Positions 20,387 to 29,957 of a stretch of DNA of 64,000 bases are shown here, piece by piece. The position numbers and the translations under genes were made by a program. The notes beneath the pieces were generated by a model that did not search any database, was not told the origin of the DNA, and worked only from the letters and a program-made list of their open reading frames with translations. Origin of the DNA: Nocardioides allogilvus (lineage in GTDB: Bacteria; Actinomycetota; Actinomycetes; Propionibacteriales; Nocardioidaceae); contig NZ_PZYX01000003.1 of the NCBI RefSeq assembly GCF_003047285.1, forward strand, positions 124,001-188,000, given 5' to 3'. Numbering within the stretch: position 1 is the first letter of the stretch; each line of letters starts with the position of its first letter.

Positions 20387-21100
20387 TCAGCGCGCCCGCA
20401 GCCGCACCGAGCGGGCGGGCGAGGCCTCGCCGCAGAGGAACAGGTCGACACGCTGCCGGTCGGCCACCGGCGCGCGGAAGACGAGCACGGCGGGGACACC
20501 GTCGAAGGTCACCGGCACCCGCTTGCCGCTCCGGGCGTCCGCGAGCGTGCAGAGCGGGCTGCTGGAGTAGGCGGCGGTGAGAGAGGCGCGGCGCAGGGCC
20601 CGCACCTGGGAGCGGAGCCCCGACTCACTCGTGAGGGCACCGGGGCCGGCCGGCGTCCTCCCGTTCTGCATCCTGAGGTCACTCAGCTTTTCCTCGGCGT
20701 CGGCCGCGGAGTCGGACTCCGCGTCGAAGGCCCGGCCGGACTCGGCCGTGGCGGGTCGCTCGTCGCTCGAGGCGGCCGAGTCGCCGGCACCGGCGCTGCT
20801 GCCCGCGTCGGTGGACGTGCCGGACGGCAGCACCTGGCCGATGCCGACGCCGAGCACCACCACGGCGGCGGCTGCGAGCAGGGCCGTGGCGGCCGTACGG
20901 CGACGACGCGACGCCAAGGTCACGACGGGCGCCGGCGCCTGCACGCGCTCGGACCTGAGCGAGGCGAGCGTCTCGTCGAGGCGCGCGACGACCTCGGGGG
21001 GAGTGGGGTCGCTGTGACGGGCCGACGCGAGGAGCCTGCGCACGGCGTCGTCCTGTCCGGGAGTCAGCGGGTCGGGCGTGGGATCGGTCAACGGGGGCAC
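20387..21100 (-). CDS. Putative anti-sigma factor (RsmA-like) paired with SigM
   Basis: 237-aa single-pass membrane protein. Cytoplasmic N-terminus (1-65, DDAVRRLLASARHSDPTPPEVVARLDETL), one membrane helix (about 71-90, ALLAAAAVVVLGVGIGQVL), an acidic Ser/Ala linker and an extracytoplasmic domain with two cysteines (CTLADARSG, LFLCGEASP). No HxxxCxxC zinc motif. The start is GTG 21100. Position directly after sigM and this topology support an anti-sigma role; sequence alone does not prove it. Confidence 0.7.
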   Translation of the reverse strand: MPPLTDPTPDPLTPGQDDAVRRLLASARHSDPTPPEVVARLDETLASLRSERVQAPAPVVTLASRRRRTAATALLAAAAVVVLGVGIGQVLPSGTSTDAGSSAGAGDSAASSDERPATAESGRAFDAESDSAADAEEKLSDLRMQNGRTPAGPGALTSESGLRSQVRALRRASLTAAYSSSPLCTLADARSGKRVPVTFDGVPAVLVFRAPVADRQRVDLFLCGEASPARSVRLRAR

Positions 21101-21133
21101 CTCCTTCGGCGGGGCAGGGGACGGACGGTCTGG

Positions 21134-21829
21134 TCAGCTCGGGGCGGGCGGCGGCGCGCGCGGAGGGCCAGTGGTTGGGACGTCCGCGGTGGGCGGGAGG
21201 TTCCTGGTGTCGGCCACGTCACGCTGCGGCGGTGCGAGCACCCCGAGGAGCGGGGCCAGCCTCGCCCGGCCCCGGAAGCAGCGCGACTTGACCGTGCCTT
21301 CGGCGACGTCGAGCATCTGCGCGGCCTCGGCCACGGAGTAGCCCTCCATGTCGACGAGCACGAGCGCTGCGCGCTGGTCGGGGGTGAGCGTGCCCAGCGC
21401 GGTGAGCACCGTGCGCCGGCGCTCGTCGGCCACCGCGAGCTCGGCCGGGTCGAGCTCCGCGTCGGTCGAGCTGACGAGCGAGCCCCGGTCGGCGCGGTCC
21501 TCGAGGTCGTCGGGCAGGGCCTCGGTGCGCCTGACCTTCATCGCCCGCAGGCGGTCGAGACAGGCGTTGACGACGACCCGGTGCAGCCAGGTCGTCACGG
21601 CCGCGTCCCCGCGGAAGGAGCCGGCCCGGCGGAACGCCGCGATCATCCCCTCCTGGAGTCCGTCGGCGGCGTCCTCGGGGTTGCCCATGGTGCGCAGGGC
21701 GACCGCCCAGAGCCGGTCGCGGTGACGGGCGAAGAGCTCACCGAACGCGTCGGCGTCGCCGTCGACGTGCAGCGCGAGCAGCTCGGCGTCCGTGCGCTCG
21801 GCGTGCCCCAGGGCCGGTCGTGGGGTCAC
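21134..21829 (-). CDS. sigM: ECF RNA polymerase sigma factor SigM-like
   Basis: 231-aa extracytoplasmic-function sigma factor. Region 2: ELFARHRDRLWAVALRTMGNPEDAADGLQEG through TTWLHRVVVNACLDRLR. Region 4: LGTLTPDQRAALVLVDMEGYSVAEAAQMLDVAEGTVKSR. The last 35 residues are Pro/Ala-rich. GTG 21829 overlaps the pseudokinase stop (GTGA). Position between the MurJ locus and trxB identifies it as the SigM orthologue, a cell-envelope stress sigma in mycobacteria. Confidence 0.9.
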   Translation of the reverse strand: MTPRPALGHAERTDAELLALHVDGDADAFGELFARHRDRLWAVALRTMGNPEDAADGLQEGMIAAFRRAGSFRGDAAVTTWLHRVVVNACLDRLRAMKVRRTEALPDDLEDRADRGSLVSSTDAELDPAELAVADERRRTVLTALGTLTPDQRAALVLVDMEGYSVAEAAQMLDVAEGTVKSRCFRGRARLAPLLGVLAPPQRDVADTRNLPPTADVPTTGPPRAPPPAPS

Positions 21830-23751
21830 CCCTTGACCACCACGTCGGCGATGGTGCCCCGGAACCCGCCCTCCACCGGGGGGATCGAGGTCAACCAGAC
21901 CGTGACGAACTGGCCGGACACCGGCTCGTCGAGGGCGACAGCTAGCCCGCCGTTGCCCGCTGCCGTGCCGACGGGCGTGAGGTCGGAGACGCTGGTCGGG
22001 GCGGTCTCGGTGACATAGACCGACACCGCCGTGGGGCCGCCCAGGGTCGCGATGTCGATCTCGCGGACGCCGATGGTGGCACCGAGGTCGAGCACCAGGC
22101 CGACGCCTTCCTTGAGCCCGGTCGGCCCGAAGTCCTGCTTGTACGTCGAGGTGTGCCACGAGGTCTCGGGATCGCCGTCGATCGCCAGCGGCACCAGCTC
22201 GGGGTACTCCTCCTGCGGCGGCGAGCCCTGCGGGTCGAGGTCGAAGGCCGTGATGCCCGTGAGCGGCGTGGGCGTCGGGCCCTGCGACGTCGTCGTGGTC
22301 GTCTCCCCGGGCTCCTCCTCGGCGCCGCCTGAGCCGAGGTGATAGGCCGCGGCAGCAGCCACCAACGCGAGCACGCCGATGGCGATGCCCATCGCGAGCC
22401 GGAACCAGTTGCGCCCGGGGACGACGTCGTCCCCGCTGTCGGCGAGCTCCTGCGAGGGCCAGACCCCGCTGCCGGAGCTGGTGGCCGGACCGGTCGACTC
22501 CCACGGCCAGTAGGACGGGGACTGGGCAGCGGTGCTGCCGGGTCGCGGGCGACGGACCGGCTGGCCCTCGGGGGGCTCCGGCGCGAACAGGGGCTTGGCG
22601 GGCTTCTCCTCGAACGGGGGCGGCGGGGCGGGCGCCTCCCTGCGGGCCGGGATCCAGCCGACCTCGTCGTTCTCGTCGAAGACCGGGATGCCGGCCTGGG
22701 TCGGGAGCTCCTCGGCGACGGGGCTGGTCTCGATGATGGCGGTGGGCTCAGCAGGCTGGGCAGGCTCGGACGCGTCGGGCTCGAACGGCTCGGGCTCGGG
22801 CGGCTCGGGCTCGGGCGGCTCGGGCCTCGGCTCGGGACGTGCCTCGATGGGAGTCGGCGTCGTGGCAGGCCGGACCTGGGCCGGTGGCACCGGTGGGGAC
22901 GGCGTGGGCATGGGCCCGATCCGGCTGATGGGCTGGGTCGGCGGTGGCCCGCTCCAGGCGCCGCCCTCGGCCATCCCGGTCGGGTCGCCGACGAACTCGG
23001 CGAGCGCTGACGCGACCCCGGCCATGGTCGAGAGGTCGTGCACGGAGCGGTGGCTGTGTCCGGAGACCTGGTTGATGACCTGGTCGCAGAGCGCGTCGAG
23101 CGGGCGGGGGATCCCGGCCCGCACGCGTCGCGGTCGCAGCACGTCGCCGTGCACCGTCGGCGCGGGCGGCAGGTTGGAGATGGAGACGCCCGCCCACTTG
23201 CCGGTCAGCGCGGCATAGAGCACGGCGACCGTGTCGACCAGGTCGGCCGACTGGCGCCCGGGCGCCAGGCCGTGCAGGGCCGCGTCGACGGCGAAGCCGA
23301 TGATCCGCACCTGCCCCTGCCGGTCGATCAGGACGTTCTCCGGCACCATCCGGCCGTGGTCGAGGCCGGCGTCGTGCGCCCGCGCCAGGCTGGCGGCCAC
23401 CTCGGAGACGATCCAGGCCGCTCGACGGGGCTGCAGCGGGCCGCTCGCGGCGAGCATGATGTCGAGGGAGGTGCCCGCACCCCACTCGTTGACGACGTAG
23501 CAGACATCGTCGGTCCGGTCGGCGTCGAGCACGCGCAGCATCCGGCGGTCGTGGTGCGGCGCCGTACGCCGTGCAGCCTCGAGCAGGCCGTCGGCGCGCT
23601 CGTCCGACCGCGGGATCAGGTGTACGGCGACGTGCCGGTCGAGGACGAGGTCGTGGGCGCGCCAGAAGCGGCCACCGGCGCTCTCGGTCAGCAGCTCGTC
23701 GAGGCGGTAGCGGCGGGCGAGCTGGTCACCGGCATGCAGCGAGTCAGGCAC
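21826..23751 (-). CDS. Membrane pseudokinase with extracellular discoidin-like domain, MurJ-associated
   Basis: 641 aa. N-terminal protein-kinase-like fold (about 1-260) in which every catalytic motif is lost: the VAIK lysine is His (HVAVHLIP), HRD is replaced by DHGRMVPEN and DFG by GFA. Then a long Pro/Glu linker, one membrane helix (LAMGIAIGVLALVAAAAAYHL) and an extracellular beta domain like the discoidin/F5-F8 fold (SPPQEEYPELVPLAIDGDPETSWHTSTY onwards). In M. tuberculosis the same modules are fused to MurJ in one protein (Rv3910); here murJ is separate, upstream. GTG 23751 with GAGG upstream is preferred; GTG 23763 is possible. Probably a phospho-signal scaffold controlling MurJ. Confidence 0.85.
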   Translation of the reverse strand: MPDSLHAGDQLARRYRLDELLTESAGGRFWRAHDLVLDRHVAVHLIPRSDERADGLLEAARRTAPHHDRRMLRVLDADRTDDVCYVVNEWGAGTSLDIMLAASGPLQPRRAAWIVSEVAASLARAHDAGLDHGRMVPENVLIDRQGQVRIIGFAVDAALHGLAPGRQSADLVDTVAVLYAALTGKWAGVSISNLPPAPTVHGDVLRPRRVRAGIPRPLDALCDQVINQVSGHSHRSVHDLSTMAGVASALAEFVGDPTGMAEGGAWSGPPPTQPISRIGPMPTPSPPVPPAQVRPATTPTPIEARPEPRPEPPEPEPPEPEPFEPDASEPAQPAEPTAIIETSPVAEELPTQAGIPVFDENDEVGWIPARREAPAPPPPFEEKPAKPLFAPEPPEGQPVRRPRPGSTAAQSPSYWPWESTGPATSSGSGVWPSQELADSGDDVVPGRNWFRLAMGIAIGVLALVAAAAAYHLGSGGAEEEPGETTTTTSQGPTPTPLTGITAFDLDPQGSPPQEEYPELVPLAIDGDPETSWHTSTYKQDFGPTGLKEGVGLVLDLGATIGVREIDIATLGGPTAVSVYVTETAPTSVSDLTPVGTAAGNGGLAVALDEPVSGQFVTVWLTSIPPVEGGFRGTIADVVVKG

Positions 23752-23805
23752 GCGGTTCCTCACCCTCCCCGGTCCGACAGGCGTTCGACGCCCTCATCGT
23801 AGGAC

Positions 23806-25464
23806 TCACGCGCGCCGCAGGCGGGCCAACGCGGCGTCGGTCACGGAGGTGACTTCGCGGACACGGAAGGTGCGGGCGAGCAGGAGCACGCCGCCGAGCC
23901 CGACCGCGCCGGCGAGGCCACCGCGGATCGCGGAGACCCAGGGCTCGGGTTCGTCGGCGAGGGAGCCGAACGCGGCGGTGAGCCCGAGGGTCACCAGCCA
24001 GGCCGCGAGGACGGCCGGAGCGACGACGAGCAGCATCCGGACCAGGAAGCGCACGAGGCCCGGTGTCCCGATGCCCCCGAGCACGTGGCGCAGGGAGGCA
24101 TAGCTGATCGCCGAGCCGACGAGGTAGGCCGAGAGGTAGGCCACCGCGAGGGCGGGGGCGGTGTGGCGGTCGTCCACCCGGCTCACCAGCAGCAGCGCCA
24201 TCACGATGTTGGTCGCGGAGATGGCGCACTGGATGAAGAAGACGCGGCGCGTCTGCTCGAGGGCGTAGAACCCGCGCAGCATGAGGTAGTGGACGGTGAA
24301 GAACACCAGGCCCGGCGCGAACAGCGCGAGGGTCGGGGCGAACCGCTCGTGGGTGCCCTCCTCGGCCCAGCCGAACAGCACGTTGGACACGTCGGCGGCC
24401 AGCACCGGGAGCAGCGCCGCGATCGGCAGCACGAGGGCCAGTGCGCTGCGCAGCGTCGAGCCGATGGCGCGGCCCAGGTCGGGCAGGCGGTGGTCGGCGG
24501 CGTACGCGGAGATCCTCGGGAGGATCGCGGTCGCCAGCGAGACGGTGATGATCGAGTGGGGGACCATCATGATCAAGAAGGCGTTGGAGTAGACGGTGTA
24601 GCCGGTGCCCTCCGGATCGGTCACGGTGCCGCCTGCGGCCTGGTTGATCACCACGAAGTAGGCGAGCTGGTTGACGACGACGAACAGCACCGTCCAGCCG
24701 CCCAGCGCGAGCGTCTTGGCCAGGCCCTCGTCACGGAAGTCGAAGCGGGGCCGGTAGGAGAAGCCTGCCGCGCGGAGGTAGGGCAGCAGGATCAGGAGCT
24801 GGACGGCGATGCCCAGCGTCGAGCCCACCCCCAGCAGCAGCTCCTGGTTGCCGCCCAGTGCCTGCTGGTACTCGGACTCGGTGGCCTTGCCGTAGAGCAC
24901 GAGGTAGATCACCAGCATCACAACCGCGACGAGGTTGTTGGCGATCGGCGCCCACATCATCGGGCCGAACCGGCCACGGGCGTTGAGGATCTGCCCGACC
25001 AGCACGAACATGCCGTAGAAGAAGACCTGCGGCAGGCACAGCCGGGTCAGGTCGACGATCGACTGGAAGTGAGCGGCCCGGCCGGGTGCGTCGAACTCGC
25101 CGGGCAGGAAGAGCCGCAGTGCCCAGGGCGCGACCGCGATGAGCACCACCGTCACGGTGCCGAGGAACAGCGCGGCCAGGGTGATGACGCGGTTGGCATA
25201 GGCGTCGCCGCCGTCCTCGTCGCCCTTCATCGCCCGCACCAGCTGCGGGACGAGCACGGCGTTGAAGACGCCGCCCGCGACCAGGATGTAGATCATGTTG
25301 GGCAGGGTGTTGGCCAGGGTGAAGAGGTCGGCCTGCAGCGCTGCACCCAGGGCCGCCACGAGCAGCGCTCCGCGCAGGAACCCGCTGATCCGCGAGAAGG
25401 CCGTGCCGGCGGCCATCACCGCGCTGGAGGCCAGCAGGGTCGGGGCCTGCTTCTGCTCGCTCAC
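23806..25464 (-). CDS. murJ: Lipid II flippase MurJ (MviN)
   Basis: 552-aa MOP-superfamily flippase that exports lipid II for peptidoglycan synthesis. About 14 membrane helices from VMAAGTAFSRISGFLRGALL to the C-terminus; the conserved charged cavity segments SRISGFLRG and NTLPNMIYILVAGGVFNAVLVP are present. GTG 25464 overlaps the stop of the DUF6049 gene by 4 nt, so DUF6049-murJ is an operon. It lacks the fused pseudokinase found in mycobacteria, which is encoded next, after 54 nt. Confidence 0.93.
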   Translation of the reverse strand: MSEQKQAPTLLASSAVMAAGTAFSRISGFLRGALLVAALGAALQADLFTLANTLPNMIYILVAGGVFNAVLVPQLVRAMKGDEDGGDAYANRVITLAALFLGTVTVVLIAVAPWALRLFLPGEFDAPGRAAHFQSIVDLTRLCLPQVFFYGMFVLVGQILNARGRFGPMMWAPIANNLVAVVMLVIYLVLYGKATESEYQQALGGNQELLLGVGSTLGIAVQLLILLPYLRAAGFSYRPRFDFRDEGLAKTLALGGWTVLFVVVNQLAYFVVINQAAGGTVTDPEGTGYTVYSNAFLIMMVPHSIITVSLATAILPRISAYAADHRLPDLGRAIGSTLRSALALVLPIAALLPVLAADVSNVLFGWAEEGTHERFAPTLALFAPGLVFFTVHYLMLRGFYALEQTRRVFFIQCAISATNIVMALLLVSRVDDRHTAPALAVAYLSAYLVGSAISYASLRHVLGGIGTPGLVRFLVRMLLVVAPAVLAAWLVTLGLTAAFGSLADEPEPWVSAIRGGLAGAVGLGGVLLLARTFRVREVTSVTDAALARLRRA

Positions 25465-27752
25465 GCGACCTGCTCGCCGGCGGCCTTGTCGTCGGCCTTG
25501 TCGCCGGCCTTGCCGCGGTCGCGGAGGCGGCGTACGAGCCGGACCGCGATGGTGCCGAAGAGCAGGGCCGCGCCGCCGGCGAGCAGCAGCCAGATCAGGC
25601 CACTCACCTGGGCGGCGCGGATCTGCAGGTTGGTGCTCGAGCCGAGCGGCTCGCCCTGGGTGTCGGTCACGACGAGACGGACCTGGTGGATGCCGGGGCG
25701 ATCGGCCGTCACGCGCGGCAGGATGCGGTGCCGCGCGCCCGCGCTGATCTGGATCGGGCCCTGGTCGGCGAACTCGAGGTCACCGTCGGACTCGACGGCG
25801 ATCCGCACCGTCACCGGCTGGTCGAGGCCGTTGACGAGGTCGGCGCCGAACTGCCCGCTCTCGCTCGACAGGGTCACCGCGTCCGGTGCGTCGACGGTGA
25901 CGCTGGCCATCTGGTCGGCGACGAACACACTTGCCTCGCGCACCGACTCGGCGGCCCGGGCGGCGTTGACGCGGTGTCCGGAGGAGAGGCTCATCAGCAC
26001 CTCGTCGGCGACCTGCTGGCGCACGAGGTTGGGGAGGCTGAGGGTCCCTGCGAGCAGGTTGGCGCGGGTGGTGAACTGGTCGGCAGCGCTGAAGTTGAGG
26101 ACGTCGAGCGCCGCCTCCGCGTCCTCGTCGGTGTAGACCAGTCCGACCGCGTTCATCGAGGCCGCGGGGCGCAGGGTGAGGTCGGCGACGCTGATCGGCT
26201 CCAGCCACGGCACCTCGAGGCCGGTGAACAGGGGGCTCGGGTCGACGGGTCGCCAGTGGGCCGGCAGCATCATCACGACGGGTGAGCGGGAGCCGGACTG
26301 CAGGCGCAGGGCCACCTCGCTCAGCAGCCGCTGCCGCAGGGCCAACGGGTCGGCGGAGGCGGTCGGGCTCGGGCCGCCCGCCGCGGCCCCGCTGGAGGTG
26401 ACGACCACCTTGTGCTCGAGCAGGCGCACCATCGACTGCGGCGCGTTGGGGGGCACGGACGCGAAGGACGTGTCGGCCACCATGATCGTGGTGTCCGGCG
26501 TGGCTGCCTCGATGGCGGCCGGGCTCAGGATGCCGTCGCGCGGGGCGATCGCCGGCGTGGCGGCGACCTCCAGCCAGGCCATCACCTGGGCGCTGCGCGT
26601 CACGGCCTGCTGGTAGTAGCCGGGACCGTGCACCGCCGCTGCGGACACGTCGAGGTCGCCGTACGGCAGGGCGAGGACGGGCTGGTCGGCCGTGACCTGC
26701 CTGAAGCGGTCGAGCCAGGCGCCGGCCAGGCCGGCGACCCGCTGCTCCTCCTCGGTGAGCTCGTCGTCGGGGTCGACCGGGGGGATCGGGTCGGAGGGTG
26801 CCGAGAAGGGATCGGGCCCGGCCGGCGCGCCGTCCGTCGGGGAGGCAGGCTCGTCGGAGGGCTCCTCGGTGGGCTCGGGCGTCACCGCAGGATCGGGGGC
26901 CAGGCTGCGGTCGGGGTTGCCCTCCTCGAGCCGGGCCACCGCCGCGAGCACGGCCGGGTCGACCAGCCAGGTGAGGGGGACGTCGGCGTCGTCCGCCGCC
27001 AGGATCGAGTGCAGCCGGCCGCCCTCGGCGAGCGACCTGGCCCACCTGCCGACCCGGTCCACGCGACCTGAAGGAGTGAGCCACACGGTCTCGCGGATGG
27101 GCACGACGATCGCCGCATCGACGCTGTCCGGGTTCTTCCCGCTGCGCGGCACCAGCGGGATGAAGGTGCGGGCGCGCCCGTCGGCGACGATGTCACGCTC
27201 CACCGAGGAGCTGCCGAGGGCGTGCACCCCGAGCCAGTAGACGCCGGTGGCCTCGACGAGGATCTCGCTGCGCGGCACCTTGAGCCGGAACTCCGTCGTC
27301 TCGCCGGGTTCGAGCACCTCGACGGTGTCCTCGGTGCCGGGCGTCACGATCCGTTCGCCGACGAACTCGTCCGCGTCGATCGCCGAGGACGCGGCCAGCG
27401 AGGGCGCGTCAACGATCGGGGACGCGGAGACCAACGCATAGAGATTGATGTCGGTCCACTGCTCGTCGCTCTGGTTGGTGAGCGTGCCGGTGATCCTGAC
27501 CGGGCGCTCGTCGTCGCTCAGGGCCGAGGGCTTGATCGAGTCGAGGTGGATCTTCAACGGGTCGGCGGCTGCCCGGGCCGGGGCGCCCTTGCGGGGTTCT
27601 GCGGAGGCGGTCGCGAGGCTCGCCGACGCGGGCCCGAGCAGGGCCAGGACGAGGGAGAGCGTGGCGAGGACGAGAGCCCGCGCCGTCGTCGGCACCGCCG
27701 GGATCCGTCCCCGACTCCTCCGGGCGGGGAGGGAGGGGGACAGGTGCTGCAC
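25461..27752 (-). CDS. DUF6049 family secreted/membrane envelope protein (Rv3909-like)
   Basis: 763 aa. Signal sequence (about 20-45, ALVLATLSLVLALLGPASASL), a large extracytoplasmic part with an N-terminal Ig-like beta domain (ITGTLTNQSDEQWTDINLYALV) and a central polysaccharide-deacetylase-like region (GRWARSLAEGGRLHSILAADDADVPLTWLVDPAVLA), then a C-terminal membrane helix and basic tail. GTG 27752 has TACAGT at 27764-27759, 6 nt upstream, predicting a leaderless start. Conserved upstream of murJ in actinobacteria; molecular function unknown, envelope role inferred. Confidence 0.85.
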   Translation of the reverse strand: MQHLSPSLPARRSRGRIPAVPTTARALVLATLSLVLALLGPASASLATASAEPRKGAPARAAADPLKIHLDSIKPSALSDDERPVRITGTLTNQSDEQWTDINLYALVSASPIVDAPSLAASSAIDADEFVGERIVTPGTEDTVEVLEPGETTEFRLKVPRSEILVEATGVYWLGVHALGSSSVERDIVADGRARTFIPLVPRSGKNPDSVDAAIVVPIRETVWLTPSGRVDRVGRWARSLAEGGRLHSILAADDADVPLTWLVDPAVLAAVARLEEGNPDRSLAPDPAVTPEPTEEPSDEPASPTDGAPAGPDPFSAPSDPIPPVDPDDELTEEEQRVAGLAGAWLDRFRQVTADQPVLALPYGDLDVSAAAVHGPGYYQQAVTRSAQVMAWLEVAATPAIAPRDGILSPAAIEAATPDTTIMVADTSFASVPPNAPQSMVRLLEHKVVVTSSGAAAGGPSPTASADPLALRQRLLSEVALRLQSGSRSPVVMMLPAHWRPVDPSPLFTGLEVPWLEPISVADLTLRPAASMNAVGLVYTDEDAEAALDVLNFSAADQFTTRANLLAGTLSLPNLVRQQVADEVLMSLSSGHRVNAARAAESVREASVFVADQMASVTVDAPDAVTLSSESGQFGADLVNGLDQPVTVRIAVESDGDLEFADQGPIQISAGARHRILPRVTADRPGIHQVRLVVTDTQGEPLGSSTNLQIRAAQVSGLIWLLLAGGAALLFGTIAVRLVRRLRDRGKAGDKADDKAAGEQVA

Positions 27753-27840
27753 GGCACGACTGTAGCCGCGCAGACCACCCCTTCGAGCACGACGCTCGCG
27801 ACCACGGCGATCCCTCTCCGATCCCCTAGAGTTGACCCTC

Positions 27841-29295
27841 GTGTCCGACGCCGCCCTGCCTCCATTGACCATCGTCGAGGTCGAGCGCCGCGTCAGCGCG
27901 GAGCTGACCCGGATCGGGCCGGTGATCGACCAGCTCGGGGCGCGCTTCGCCGCGGCCGGCGAGGAGCTGGCGCTGGTCGGCGGCCCGGTGCGCGACGCGA
28001 TGCTCGGGCGCCTGCAGAACGACCTCGACTTCACCACCTCCGCCCGGCCCGAGAAGACCGAGAAGCTGCTCGCCGGCTGGGTCGACGCGATCTGGGACAT
28101 GGGCCGCGCCTTCGGCACCATCGGCGCACGCATCGGCGAGTGGCAGGTGGAGATCACGACCTACCGCTCCGAGACCTACGACCCGCTCTCACGCAAGCCC
28201 GACGTGGCGTACGGCGACAACCTGGCCGGCGACCTCGGGCGGCGCGACTTCACGGTCAACGCGATGGCGGTCAGCGTCCCCGGTCGCGAGTTCGAGGACC
28301 CGTACGGCGGACTCGTCGACCTCGCCAACCGGACCCTGCGCACCCCCGGCCGTCCCGAGGACTCCTTCTCCGACGACCCGCTGCGGATGATGCGCGCCGC
28401 CCGCTTCGCCGCGCAGCTCGGCTTCGCCGTTGCGCCGGAGGTGGTCGCGGCCATGACCGAGATGGCCGGGCGGATCGAGATCATCTCCGCGGAGCGGGTC
28501 CGCGACGAGCTGGTCAAGCTGGTGTGCGCGCCGTTCCCCCGGCTCGGGCTCACGCTGCTGGTGGACACCGGCCTGGCGGCACACGTCCTGCCCGAGCTGC
28601 CGGCGCTGGCCCTCGAGCGCGACGAGCACCACCGCCACAAGGACGTCTACGAGCACACGCTGACGGTGCTGGAGCAGTCGATCGACCTCGAGTCGCGCTT
28701 GGGGGGCGGTCCCGACTTCGTCTCCCGCTTCGCCGCGCTGATGCACGACGTCGGCAAGCCGCGGACCCGGCGCTTCGAGTCCGGCGGTCTCGTCACCTTC
28801 CACCACCACGACGTGGTGGGCGCCAAGATCACCCGCAAGCGGATGCAGGCGCTGCGCTTCTCCAACGCCGAGATCGACGCCGTGTCCAAGCTGGTCGAGC
28901 TGCACCTGCGCTTCCACGGCTACGGCTCCGGTGAGTGGACCGACGCGGCGGTCCGCCGCTACGTCCGCGACGCCGGCGACCAGCTCGAGCGGCTGCACAT
29001 CCTCACCCGCGCCGACTGCACGACCCGCAACCAGCGCAAGGCCGACCGCCTGCGCCGGACCTACGACTCGCTCGAGGAGCGGATCGACCGGCTCGCCGAG
29101 CAGGAGGAGCTCGCCTCCATCCGTCCCGACCTCGACGGCGCGCAGATCATGGAGATCCTCGGCATCGAGCCGGGGCGCCGCGTCGGTGACGCCTACAAGC
29201 ACCTGCTCGAGCTGCGGATGGACAACGGGCCGATGAGCGAGGACGACGCCCGCGCCGCCCTGCTGGCGTGGGCCGAGGCCAACCCGGTCGACTGA
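27841..29295 (+). CDS. pcnA: CCA tRNA nucleotidyltransferase
   Basis: Adds or repairs the 3' CCA of tRNA. 484 aa. The nucleotidyltransferase head has GGPVRDAMLGR and the metal aspartates in NDLDFTT; RRDFTVNAMA and DDPLRMMRAARFAAQLGF follow. The C-terminal half is an HD domain (HKDVYEHTLTVL, AALMHDVGKPRTR) as in class II enzymes with phosphohydrolase activity. GTG 27841 lies 8 nt after TAGAGT (27827-27832), suggesting a leaderless mRNA. Divergent from the DUF6049-murJ operon across 88 nt, as in mycobacteria. Confidence 0.93.
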   Translation: MSDAALPPLTIVEVERRVSAELTRIGPVIDQLGARFAAAGEELALVGGPVRDAMLGRLQNDLDFTTSARPEKTEKLLAGWVDAIWDMGRAFGTIGARIGEWQVEITTYRSETYDPLSRKPDVAYGDNLAGDLGRRDFTVNAMAVSVPGREFEDPYGGLVDLANRTLRTPGRPEDSFSDDPLRMMRAARFAAQLGFAVAPEVVAAMTEMAGRIEIISAERVRDELVKLVCAPFPRLGLTLLVDTGLAAHVLPELPALALERDEHHRHKDVYEHTLTVLEQSIDLESRLGGGPDFVSRFAALMHDVGKPRTRRFESGGLVTFHHHDVVGAKITRKRMQALRFSNAEIDAVSKLVELHLRFHGYGSGEWTDAAVRRYVRDAGDQLERLHILTRADCTTRNQRKADRLRRTYDSLEERIDRLAEQEELASIRPDLDGAQIMEILGIEPGRRVGDAYKHLLELRMDNGPMSEDDARAALLAWAEANPVD

Positions 29296-29316
29296 GGCTG
29301 GGTAACGTAACCGCCC

Positions 29317-29784
29317 ATGACCGATCTCGTCGCACCCCTGCTCGAAGAGTCCACCACCATCGATGCTGCGCCCGAGAAGGTGTGGACCCTCGTCTCCGAC
29401 CTCGGCCGGATGTCCGAGTGGAGTCCACAGGTCGTCAAGACGATCGTCCGCGGCCGCCCGATCCAGCTCGGCACCAAGATGATCAACATCAACCGGCGTG
29501 GCCTGCTCGTGTGGCCCACCCAGTCCAAGGTCGTCCGGTTCGAGCCGCAGCGCGAGGTCGCGTTCCGGGTCAAGGACAACTTCACGATCTGGTCGTTCAC
29601 CCTCGAGGCCGACGGTGCCGGCGGCACGCGCCTGATCCAGCGCCGCGAGGCGCCCGACGGCATCTCGAACATCTCCCGCGCCCTGACCGAGCGGATGCTC
29701 GGCGGCGTCGCCGACTTCCAGGTCGAGCTCGGCGAGGGCATGCGCGAGACCTTGGCGAAGATCAAGGTCGCCGTGGAGCGCTGA
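29317..29784 (+). CDS. SRPBCC (polyketide cyclase/START-like) family protein
   Basis: 155-aa helix-grip ligand-binding fold: EESTTIDAAPEKVWTLVSDLGRMSEWSP is the standard N-terminal strand, pocket helix and loop. The C-terminal long helix is MLGGVADFQVELGEGMRETLAKIK. Ligand unknown. TAACGT (29303-29308) lies 8 nt before the ATG, so it may be leaderless with its own promoter although only 21 nt follow pcnA. Ends at a strong terminator. Confidence 0.85.
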   Translation: MTDLVAPLLEESTTIDAAPEKVWTLVSDLGRMSEWSPQVVKTIVRGRPIQLGTKMININRRGLLVWPTQSKVVRFEPQREVAFRVKDNFTIWSFTLEADGAGGTRLIQRREAPDGISNISRALTERMLGGVADFQVELGEGMRETLAKIKVAVER

Positions 29785-29897
29785 CGCTTCGCCGTACGGC
29801 GTGGTGCTGGTGTGGCACCCACCCCTGGCGCCCCACGAAAACCCGCATAGGCGGGGGAATCGAGGGTTCCGGAGTGTTGCAACACCCCAGAACGTGA

Positions 29898-29932
29898 CGA
29901 AACCCCCGAGAGGTTGCCTCTCGGGGGTTTCG
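29898..29932. terminator. Bidirectional terminator, 16-bp perfect stem
   Basis: Arms 29898-29913 and 29917-29932 are fully complementary (core CCCCCGAGAGG/CCTCTCGGGGG) with a 3-nt loop; AAA/TTT at the base gives a short U-run in both directions. Lies between the convergent SRPBCC gene and ino1. Confidence 0.9.
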
Positions 29933-29957
29933 GCGGTTCAGCTCACCAGCGGTGAGA

